From assembly GCF_016744155.1 (NCBI RefSeq), contig NZ_JADGEW010000017.1, forward strand, positions 1 through 64,000: a stretch of 64,000 bases of DNA, in the 5' to 3' direction. Shown here one piece after another: positions 57,410 to 64,000 of the stretch (positions within the stretch are counted from its first letter, which is position 1; each line of letters begins with the position of its first letter). A program made the translations under genes and the position numbers. The DNA comes from Amphritea sp. GTDB taxonomy: Bacteria > Pseudomonadota > Gammaproteobacteria > Pseudomonadales > Balneatricaceae. A model generated the notes under the pieces. The model was given only the letters and a program-made list of their open reading frames with translations, did no database searches and had not been told where the DNA came from.

Positions 57410-59167
57410 TTGGATGTTACTCAATTTAATTCGTTGATACCTAGTTATCAATCGTATCCCTGTGAGGATTTAGTGGACGTATTTTGGCAACGCTTACGGG
57501 CATACCCAAGCCTGGCTATCGAACTGACGGCCTGTTCATTTTTCATTAACTTTTTGGCATTGGCCTCATCGTTATACAGTATTCAGGTGTTAAATCGCTA
57601 TCTGTCATTAGGTATCGACGCGACCTTGATTACCCTGACCTTTGGTGCCCTAATCGCTATCGGTTTTGAGTTTGCATTGCGGCATGTGCGCCTTAAACAA
57701 AATGATTGGCTCTGCAATCGCGCGGACGATGAGTTGGCAAATCAAGCACTGGATTCGCTCACAAAAAGTGAATTTAGCGCCCTTGAAACGATCGCGGTAA
57801 ATACTCGGCGTGAAGCTTTGAACAGCCTTAATGTTATTCAGCAGTGTTTTGGTGCGCAGAATTTGGCAGGCCTTATGGATGCCCCATTTGCCGCGTTATT
57901 TCTGTTGGTGCTGTATTTTTTGAGCCCTTGGCTCTGCTTTGTTGCTGTGCTGCTGATCCTCTCAGTGGTGGTAGTTTCATTAATTTCCCATAAGTTAAGT
58001 GAGGGCCACACTGAACTACAGCAGCAACAATCTCTGCAGGCTGCGAGTTACAACTCCTCGTTCGCCGGTGGTACTGAATTAATGAAAGCATTTCAGGCGG
58101 ACCGACCGTTACGCGAAGGCTGGGATAAAAATCGCCAGGAAAGCTCATCGATGCGCCGGGTCTTAATGGGCATTCAGAGTGTTGCGCAGAACTTAACGCA
58201 CTCCAGTACTATGTTAATGAGTGTGCTAATGATGGGTTTAGGCGCACGGGAAGTATTTGTTGGTGGCTTGGACGTAGGCATGTTGATAGGCGCTAATATT
58301 CTGGCCAGCCGCGCGCTCGCGAATGTAAATCGGGTGTTACAGATGTCCGATAGTCTGAATCGAGGCAAACGGGCGCTGGGGCTGTTAGCGCAACTCGATG
58401 GTCTACCCCGTGAGCGTAGTGATGGAGTAACCTTGCCAGCCTTGAAAGGTGAGCTGCAATTAGATGATTTATCGTTCGCTTATGATGGTCAGCCAACGCC
58501 GCTGTTCGAACGATTTTCAGTGCCGGTTAGTGCCGGGGGAGTCGTGGTTGTGACCGGGCCTAATGGTGCGGGTAAAACAACATTAGCACGCTTATTAGTC
58601 GGCTTATTAGAGCCTAGCCGGGGACGGATTTTGATCGATGGCATGGATATTCGTCAGGCTCAGCCAGAATGGTGGCGGCGGCAGATTGTTTATCTGCCAC
58701 AAGAACCTACTTTTTTTGATGGCACCTTAAAAGAAAATTTATCTGTACTGCTTCCTGAGGTAACCGAAGAAACATTATTGCAACTCTGTCGTGAATTGGC
58801 CCTGAGTAACTATGTTGAGGGTAGTCCTGAAGGTTTAAGTCGGGTGATTAATAACGCCGGTGCATTAATTCCGGTGGGTATCAGAACACGTTTGGCATTG
58901 GTACGTGCCTTGGTCGGTAATGGCCAGTTAGTGGTGCTAGATGATCCGACTGAAGGGGTTGATGAAGAGGGTTGTGCGGCGATTGCTGCAGTTTTGAATC
59001 AACAGGTAAAAGCTGGAAAAACCATCATCGTAATGAGCAATGAGCCCTTTATGATCAAAGCCGCACAGGTGGCGATTGATTTAGGCGTGAAGCCTGTACC
59101 GCGTATAGTTATGGCACAGAGTGCTGAAAATGATGTTGTCAGTCAAATTGAGCAAGTGGATGCTTAA
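57410..59167 (+). CDS. Type I secretion ABC transporter with degenerate ATPase motifs
   Basis: The 585-residue protein lacks the N-terminal C39-like domain seen in LapB. After about 35 residues come the transmembrane exporter domain (to about 330) and an ATPase domain. Walker A is intact (GPNGAGKTT, from 383). The LSGGQ signature is replaced by IPVGI, the catalytic Glu after Walker B is Asp (LDD, 511-512), and the switch His is Asn (N544). The start is uncertain: TTG at 57410, or GTG at 57473 with a GAGGA just upstream. It lies between the giant adhesin and an HlyD gene and presumably exports that adhesin. Confidence 0.82.
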   Translation: MDVTQFNSLIPSYQSYPCEDLVDVFWQRLRAYPSLAIELTACSFFINFLALASSLYSIQVLNRYLSLGIDATLITLTFGALIAIGFEFALRHVRLKQNDWLCNRADDELANQALDSLTKSEFSALETIAVNTRREALNSLNVIQQCFGAQNLAGLMDAPFAALFLLVLYFLSPWLCFVAVLLILSVVVVSLISHKLSEGHTELQQQQSLQAASYNSSFAGGTELMKAFQADRPLREGWDKNRQESSSMRRVLMGIQSVAQNLTHSSTMLMSVLMMGLGAREVFVGGLDVGMLIGANILASRALANVNRVLQMSDSLNRGKRALGLLAQLDGLPRERSDGVTLPALKGELQLDDLSFAYDGQPTPLFERFSVPVSAGGVVVVTGPNGAGKTTLARLLVGLLEPSRGRILIDGMDIRQAQPEWWRRQIVYLPQEPTFFDGTLKENLSVLLPEVTEETLLQLCRELALSNYVEGSPEGLSRVINNAGALIPVGIRTRLALVRALVGNGQLVVLDDPTEGVDEEGCAAIAAVLNQQVKAGKTIIVMSNEPFMIKAAQVAIDLGVKPVPRIVMAQSAENDVVSQIEQVDA

Positions 59168-59239
59168 TTGTGTTTGGGCTAGTAGTTTTAGTTTGTGTGT
59201 CGTTATAAATCAAAAAGCGAGTCAGCGGATAGGTTCAGT

Positions 59240-60505
59240 ATGAATGAGGTATATCGAAGTCGGATTATGTTTCGCATTATTGCCGGTTTAATTGTGAGCT
59301 TCGTGGTTTGGGCGACGTTTTTCAAAATTGATATCGCCAGTCATTCTATCGGTGAAGTGGTTGTGGCGGGGCAGACTAAACTAGTACAGCATTTGGAAGG
59401 GGGGATTGTACGCAGTATTTTGGTTAATGAAGGCGCACGGGTGGCCGTTGGTGATCCTTTGATAGAGATGGAAAGTGTTGGCTCTGATGCCGAATTACAT
59501 GAAATTCAGTCAGCGATTGGTGCGTTAGAGATTAAAATGATTCGCTTGAAGGCTCAGATTGATAATGCCGAGCGATTGGTGGTTCCTGCTGCGCTTCTTG
59601 CGGCGTATCCAGAACAGGCATCAGTGGCGGGTAAACTGTTCCAAGCCCAGAAAAGTCGCTTACAGGGAGGGGTTGAATCCCATGAACAGCGGCTGATTCA
59701 GAAACAATCCGAAAGCAAAGAACTGCTCGCGCGTAAAAAGTACCTCAAACGAAAGTTGGGTATCCTCCGGCAGCAGATAGCAATCAACGACAAGTTGCGT
59801 GCGGATGGTATTGTTAACGAATACGACAACCTAAACCTGCTCAAAGAGGAGCAGTCTGTACTCGGATCGCTCAGTGAATTAGTTGCGTCCATTACCCGTT
59901 CTCAGGCGGCTGAAAGTGAAGCCCGTATCGGGTTAAGTACATTGTCGTTTGCGGATGATGAGAAGATGCAAGCGGAGATGGAAACCGCACGTAAACAGTT
60001 GAATGAATTTCAAAGTCGAATCGGTAAGTATCAAGATAACCAGCAGCGTACGATTGTACGTTCACCTATAGATGGAACAGTACTGACCCTGCATGTGGTA
60101 ACTCAAGGGGGAGTGGTGGCACCGGGTGGTGCAATTTTAAGCTTAGTACCTGGTGACGATGCCTTATTGATTGAAGCACGTCTGCCTGTAGGGGATGTAG
60201 GCCTGATAAAAACCGGGCAAGTTGCCCGTATTCAGTTGATGTCAGCAACGGCACGTGGCTTTCAAGCAGTTAATGGCAGAGTGGTACAGATCAGTCCGGA
60301 CTCGATCGTTGAGCGGGGTGAAGAGCCCTATTATCAAGTTAAAATTTCACCTGATGAGTCCTATTTTAAACTAGAGAAAAGTATATACCCTCTAGTGCCT
60401 GGAGTGATGGTTTCAGTGGCGGTATATACAGGTAACCGCAGTGTATTGGCGTATTTTCTTGAGCCATTCACTCAAGGGATGTCAAATGCCTTTAGTGAGC
60501 CATAA
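59240..60505 (+). CDS. HlyD-family membrane fusion protein of the second type I system
   Basis: The 421-residue protein has a very short cytoplasmic tail, a transmembrane helix at about residues 10-28, a lipoyl half-motif with VQHLEGGIVRSILVNEGA, a periplasmic coiled coil (about 120-255) and a C-terminal beta domain with RSPIDGTVLTLHV. It bridges the ABC transporter and the TolC-like channel. The ATG at 59240 follows an ATAGG site; an in-frame GTG at 59195 would add a hydrophilic leader. It lacks the roughly 60-residue tail of the first locus's LapC. Confidence 0.88.
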   Translation: MNEVYRSRIMFRIIAGLIVSFVVWATFFKIDIASHSIGEVVVAGQTKLVQHLEGGIVRSILVNEGARVAVGDPLIEMESVGSDAELHEIQSAIGALEIKMIRLKAQIDNAERLVVPAALLAAYPEQASVAGKLFQAQKSRLQGGVESHEQRLIQKQSESKELLARKKYLKRKLGILRQQIAINDKLRADGIVNEYDNLNLLKEEQSVLGSLSELVASITRSQAAESEARIGLSTLSFADDEKMQAEMETARKQLNEFQSRIGKYQDNQQRTIVRSPIDGTVLTLHVVTQGGVVAPGGAILSLVPGDDALLIEARLPVGDVGLIKTGQVARIQLMSATARGFQAVNGRVVQISPDSIVERGEEPYYQVKISPDESYFKLEKSIYPLVPGVMVSVAVYTGNRSVLAYFLEPFTQGMSNAFSEP

Positions 60506-60630
60506 AATTCGATAGTGACTATTTTATTGCTCGAGCTAAAAAATTGAAAAGATACGTATGTAGATAGTTTTTTACTGCGAAAGCATTGCGCTGTAGTCGT
60601 AGTATATTTGCTGGTTATTGATTATTAAAC

Positions 60631-60728
60631 CCTTAGCGAAAAATCTAAAGCTGCATGTGATACGTGCGACAGAGAAGCTGAAAGTGCTTCAGGCTGAAGC
60701 TGCTAAAATCCCACTGCCAGATGAATAA
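60631..60728 (+). pseudogene. Remnants of yciH and of the protease gene
   Basis: Bases 60631-60651 are identical to 36557-36577 within yciH, with weaker similarity for some 15 bases more. From 60666 the sequence jumps to the 3' end of the protease gene (like 37566 onward) and reads 19 codons to a TAA at 60726-60728 with five amino-acid differences. About 975 bases of the parent sequence between the two parts are missing. No start codon or function remains. Confidence 0.8.
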
Positions 60729-60912
60729 AGCCCGCAATAGCGAGCTTTTTTTTGGCAGGTTATTCAGTAGCTTGGTTGAGCTCCTGCTCTGCCAGGTTTA
60801 GATCCAGTGTTGCCTTGAGTAGCTTATAGAGACGAATTGCAGCGTCGATCTCCTCTTTGCGATTGGTCAGACTCTCAATATTCAACCCCAATGGAATTCC
60901 CAGGCCGCCACA
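60666..60912. repeat. Right copy of the direct repeat flanking the second adhesin locus
   Basis: This copy aligns with 37566-37820 in the same orientation and at a constant offset of 23100 at its left end. Here the metF-like 3' end is intact and continues into the full gene, so on this side the metF part is the functional one. Confidence 0.85.
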
Positions 60913-61731
60913 AGCTTCGAGGATCTGATCCAGTGTATTACGACAGATCCGCACCGACTCACCTAGTGGATTATGAGCATCTAGTATGCGGTGTCGGGTT
61001 GCCTGAGGCACTGAAATGCCAAGCCACTCCATAAACTCAAGCGTTTTTGCGCTACCGCAAGGCGTAAAGGTAAGGATAATTCGCTTAGGTTCTAAACCTC
61101 GCTCTTTGCACTCCCGGGCATAGGAGCTTAGCAAGTCGATAGTTGCCTGTGGGTTATATACCGCCTGTGAAATAAAGAATTCACACCCTTGTGCGCTTTT
61201 TTCCAGCAGGCGCAGGTGTTCATTGCCTTTACTGGCGTGACGCTCTGCAATAGTAACGCCGCCCATGTTAAAGTTGAGGCTGTGCTCACGCATCGCTTCA
61301 TACGCTTGGGGCAGAGTCAGTTTGATATTGCCATCGGATGAGGGGCTGCCTACTAGCACCAGATCGCGGACGCCGTGAGGGCTCCAAGCTTTGTCTAGCC
61401 AGTCGTTGAAGTCGTCTCTATTGCGCTGGGAAACGCTTTTGTAGGTAATGACGGGGCGGCCAGACTTTTCACGCAAAATAGCTGAATAGTCACGAGGATC
61501 GTGGGTGTTCATAAAAGGGAAAGGGCGAGGCTTATCGATTCGACTGCTCTCATCCTGGATGTCATAGACGATTACGCCGTCATAATCGATCTGTTCAAGA
61601 CGCTCTAATAGTTTGTTACCAATGTTAGATAGCTGTTCCATAGAAACAGAAGATTTTGGTGGTGTAGTACCAATAAAATAGACGCCGCGCTTTGGGTCGG
61701 CGAATTTCTGTTTCAGCTTTGAATCACTCAT
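60760..61731 (-). CDS. Methylenetetrahydrofolate reductase family protein
   Basis: The 323-residue protein resembles the MetF TIM-barrel family: an N-terminal strand with YFIGTTPP, a DLVLVGSPSSDG loop, GGVTIAERH and FFISQAVYNPQ, where the last block matches the FAD-binding FxxxQ region of MetF. The start lacks the usual MetF FEFxPP motif, so it may be a divergent relative rather than the housekeeping enzyme. It is convergent with the remnant protease end. Its 3' end exists a second time as a pseudogene at 37679-37820. Confidence 0.75.
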   Translation of the reverse strand: MSDSKLKQKFADPKRGVYFIGTTPPKSSVSMEQLSNIGNKLLERLEQIDYDGVIVYDIQDESSRIDKPRPFPFMNTHDPRDYSAILREKSGRPVITYKSVSQRNRDDFNDWLDKAWSPHGVRDLVLVGSPSSDGNIKLTLPQAYEAMREHSLNFNMGGVTIAERHASKGNEHLRLLEKSAQGCEFFISQAVYNPQATIDLLSSYARECKERGLEPKRIILTFTPCGSAKTLEFMEWLGISVPQATRHRILDAHNPLGESVRICRNTLDQILEACGGLGIPLGLNIESLTNRKEEIDAAIRLYKLLKATLDLNLAEQELNQATE

Positions 61732-61935
61732 TTTGGTATCCGTAACCTAGAAGGTCTATATCGCGTCTGATGTATGACGGCTAATGTTGTTCTTTAATAG
61801 CTAACTATTCTAACAATGAATCCCTTTCATGTGTTTAAGTTATATGCTGAAATTTTTTGTAGTTAGTATGAGCCGATTTAATGTCAGCTGAAATACAATA
61901 TAGATAAGAATGTAAAGTACGAGTAAGGAGTCTCC

Positions 61936-62490
61936 GTGAGCGATAAAAAACTGGATCTTAAATCAATCCAACAACAGCTGGGAAATGATCAGACAGAAGA
62001 GCGCAGGATTCCCCCAGTACACCTTTGGAAGTCTGACTTCTCCGGTGATCTGGATATACAGATTACCCGCGATGGTCGCTGGATCCATGAAGGTGGGGAG
62101 ATAAAAAGGCCGGCGATGGTAACCTTGTTTTCTTCTATTTTGTGGCGCGAAGGCGATAGCTATTTTTTAGTGACCCCGGTTGAAAAGGTGGGGATACAGG
62201 TTGAGGATGTTCCTTTCTTCTTTACTGGGTTAGATGTTCGACAAGGGGATAATGGGCAGGAATTGGTTTTTACCTCCTCTACAGAAGATACCGTTGTTGC
62301 TTCAGAAGAGCTGCCGCTACGAATAGAAACTGATCCAGAGAGTGGTGAGCCTTCGCCCTATCTGATGGTGCGCTATGGTATGGAAGGGCGTCTGAGTCGA
62401 AACGTCTTTTATCAACTGGCAGAATTAGCAGAAGAGCGAAGCGGTGAGTTTTGGATTCAAAGTAGTGGGGAGTGGTTCAAACTAGGTTAG
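61936..62490 (+). CDS. DUF1285 family protein
   Basis: The 184-residue protein has the DUF1285 pattern: PPVHLWKSDFSGDLDIQI, DGRWIHEGGEIKRPAMVTLFSSIL, then YFLVTPVEKVGIQVEDVPF. The family is of unknown function. GTG is the start, with AAGGAG five bases upstream. The 204 bases before it also hold the promoter of the divergent metF-like gene. Confidence 0.85.
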   Translation: MSDKKLDLKSIQQQLGNDQTEERRIPPVHLWKSDFSGDLDIQITRDGRWIHEGGEIKRPAMVTLFSSILWREGDSYFLVTPVEKVGIQVEDVPFFFTGLDVRQGDNGQELVFTSSTEDTVVASEELPLRIETDPESGEPSPYLMVRYGMEGRLSRNVFYQLAELAEERSGEFWIQSSGEWFKLG

Positions 62491-62713
62491 TGACTAGATC
62501 GCTTTAAAAGCCGTAGCTTGAACGTATAAGAGCCGTTGTTCGTAGCTCGAACGTCTCAAAGGGCGTGACTTTTTTAAGAGCCGTAGCTCGTAGTTCGACC
62601 GTCACAAAGAACGTGACTAACTCGTTGCTCGATAAAAGCCTTCTATATGAGCTACGGAAAGCTTTTTGAGTAAGGCGGTTGTTGTGTTGGTTGTGCAGGG
62701 CTGATAATTCTGG
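62491..62713. repeat. Intergenic region with degenerate short repeats
   Basis: Between the DUF1285 gene and the 7-bp array, related strings such as AGCCGTAGCTCGAACGT recur at about 62513, 62530 and 62578 with changes, and GTTGTTCGT (62533-62541) is the complement of the unit of the following array. No gene is supported here. Confidence 0.6.
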
Positions 62714-62818
62714 ACAACGAACAACGAACAACGAACAACGAACAACGAACAACGAACAACGAACAACGAACAACGAACAACGAACAACGAACAACGAACA
62801 ACGAACAACGAACAACGA
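62714..62818. repeat. Fifteen perfect copies of the 7-mer ACAACGA
   Basis: The array is exactly 105 bases long without interruption, so all copies are identical. Frames that read through it are low-complexity artefacts. It lies just downstream of srkA and convergent to the DUF1285 gene. Confidence 0.95.
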
Positions 62819-62828
62819 GCAATGGCTC

Positions 62829-63812
62829 TTAATTATAAAGCTGCAACGATGGTTCTTGGAGGGCGAACAGCTGTTCTCTTAATTCAAGAATATGGTCGCT
62901 CCAATACCGTACGGTGTTAAACCATGGGAAGTTGTGAGGGAAGGCGGGGTCTTCCCAGCGTCGTGCAACCCAGGCCGCATAGTTCATGATTCGAAGTGTG
63001 CGCAATGTTTCTGTTAGCCTGAGCTGGGCTGGATTAAAATCACAAAACTCGCTGTAGCCTTCTATGATTTCCAGTAGTTGGGCCTGCTGGCTCTCTCTTT
63101 CTCCAGAGAGTAGCATCCAGATATCCTGAATCGCCGGTGCCATACGGGCATCATCAAAATCGACAAAGTGAGGCGCGTCATCCCGCCAGAGCATGTTGCC
63201 TATATGGCAGTCCCCATGGACCCTGATTCGGTTGAGCGGTTCACAAACTTCCCAGTGTTGTTCCATTAGTCTGAGCAGATCGGCAGTGAGTGTATCGTAA
63301 GAAGTTTTCAATTCAGCGGGGATAAATTGCTCGCTGATCAGCTTGGCGCTTTCATGACCATAGTTGGTAATGCTGATGACGGGGCGATGAAGGAAAGGGC
63401 GACTGGCGCCTATCTGGTGAATGCGGCCTAACATACGTCCCAGCGTGAAGAGGTTATCCATATTATCTAACTCTGGCGCGTGTCCTCCCTTGCGGGGGAA
63501 CAGAGCAAACATAAACTCGCCATAAGTGAACAAGCTCTCGCCCTCCAGTATCAGTGGTGCAACAACCGGTAATTCTTGTTCTAAGAGTTCAAAACAAAAC
63601 TCATGCTCTTCAATGATTTGCTCTTTGCTCCAGCGAGCCGGGCGATAGAACTTGGCAATCAGCGGTTCGCTCTCTTCGATACCTACCTGATAGACGCGGT
63701 TTTCATAGCTATTCAGACCAAAGACCCGTCCGTCACAGAGGTATCCCAGGCTTTCAATGGCATCCTGAATAAAGCTGGGGGTTAGGTTTTCGAACGGGTG
63801 GGCAATGCTCAT
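62829..63812 (-). CDS. srkA: Stress response kinase A
   Basis: The 327-residue protein is of the SrkA/YihE (RdoA) family of aminoglycoside-phosphotransferase-like Ser/Thr kinases that protect against envelope and oxidative stress. Visible are LNSYENRVYQVG with KFYRPARW (nucleotide-binding part), the catalytic loop HGDCHIGNMLWRD and the metal site FVDFDDARM. The start at 63812 fits the family length and lies four bases after the stop of the upstream CYTH gene; a frame opening at 63872 would overlap that gene. Confidence 0.92.
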   Translation of the reverse strand: MSIAHPFENLTPSFIQDAIESLGYLCDGRVFGLNSYENRVYQVGIEESEPLIAKFYRPARWSKEQIIEEHEFCFELLEQELPVVAPLILEGESLFTYGEFMFALFPRKGGHAPELDNMDNLFTLGRMLGRIHQIGASRPFLHRPVISITNYGHESAKLISEQFIPAELKTSYDTLTADLLRLMEQHWEVCEPLNRIRVHGDCHIGNMLWRDDAPHFVDFDDARMAPAIQDIWMLLSGERESQQAQLLEIIEGYSEFCDFNPAQLRLTETLRTLRIMNYAAWVARRWEDPAFPHNFPWFNTVRYWSDHILELREQLFALQEPSLQLYN

Positions 63813-63816
63813 CAGG

Positions 63817-64000
63817 TTACCAGTTTTTGAAAGGGTGGCTAAGCAGGTTGGAATTGAAATAGCGTGGATCACTTGTGACCTCTTCGGTAATCCATTCTGG
63901 CAGATCTAATTGTTCATCTTCAGCATCCAGTTCGACTTCGGCAACCACCAGACCCTGGTTGTCTCCCGAGAAGATATCCAGTTCCCATAGGTGTTTTTGA
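63817..64000 (-). CDS. CYTH-domain protein, C-terminal end
   Basis: Only the last 60 codons are in the window; the gene continues past the right edge. The visible part has the end of a CYTH (triphosphate tunnel) domain: a WELDIFSGDNQGLVVAEVELD block, then LPEWITEEVTSDPRYFNSNL. Small CYTH proteins of this kind are inorganic triphosphatases or related enzymes. Its stop lies four bases before the srkA start, so the two are probably one operon. Confidence 0.8.
   Translation of the reverse strand, partial: QKHLWELDIFSGDNQGLVVAEVELDAEDEQLDLPEWITEEVTSDPRYFNSNLLSHPFKNW

Noticed and set aside
37566-60912. Mobile element with att sites
   Set aside because: No integrase, tRNA target or short exact core repeat is visible; the flanks are long diverged copies of host genes, so an integrase-type element is not supported.
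62504-62815. Minus-strand frame encoding many repeats of FVVRCSL
   Set aside because: It is only the translation of the 7-bp tandem array and has no ribosome site or sensible protein sequence.
62714-62818. CRISPR array
   Set aside because: The repeats are contiguous 7-mers without spacers.

Overview
The window looks like chromosomal DNA of a marine, sulfur-oxidising gammaproteobacterium, most likely an Oceanospirillaceae-type organism (Neptuniibacter, Neptunomonas, Amphritea or Marinobacterium-like). This is inferred from the housekeeping set (bolA, recQ with an extended C terminus, ttcA, epmC, dgt, yciH, srkA) next to a soxCDXYZA-B thiosulfate oxidation operon and LapA-type giant adhesins. 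The species cannot be fixed from sequence reading alone.

Layout. Positions 1-9500 hold ordinary genes: the end of a DUF3422 gene, bolA, a DUF465/YdcH gene behind a perfect FNR/Anr box, an ABC half-transporter with a ClsB-like phospholipase D, a SlyB-like lipoprotein, a UPF0149 gene, recQ, a YqaA/DedA-like gene and an unrecognised HExxH metallopeptidase. Positions 9500-21800 hold the first adhesin system: a 2209-residue LapA-type RTX adhesin with an N-terminal retention module, a TAAG (LapG-type) cleavage site, eight near-identical Calx-beta repeats and a von Willebrand A domain. It is followed by its LapB, LapC and LapE type I secretion parts.

Positions 21870-24230 hold ttcA, yaiI and a crotonase-family gene. 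Positions 24490-31380 hold the sox cluster: soxC, D, X, Y, Z, A, a SoxK-like small periplasmic protein, and soxB. Positions 31470-37660 hold a lipoprotein, epmC, a convergent copper-handling trio (FixH-like, SCO1, PCuAC), a small cysteine-cluster protein, dgt, yciH, an unlisted 41-residue membrane ORF and a retropepsin-like protease.

Positions 38270-60505 form a second, differently organised type I secretion locus: TolC, a 5841-residue adhesin with about 43 Calx-beta repeats, an ABC transporter with a degenerate nucleotide-binding domain, and HlyD. This block lies between two diverged copies of host DNA. On its left is a complete protease gene with a decayed metF-like 3' fragment. On its right are remnants of yciH and of the protease gene, followed by the complete metF-like gene. 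The arrangement is the footprint of an insertion or duplication event at the yciH-protease-metF junction, and I regard it as the most interesting feature of the window. The second adhesin lacks the LapA retention module, its transporter lacks the C39-like N-terminal domain, and three conserved ATPase motifs are altered, so it may represent a less-described secretion type.

The window closes with a DUF1285 gene, a tandem array of 15 perfect 7-bp repeats, srkA and the end of a CYTH-domain gene. No tRNA, rRNA, CRISPR array, integrase or transposase was recognised.
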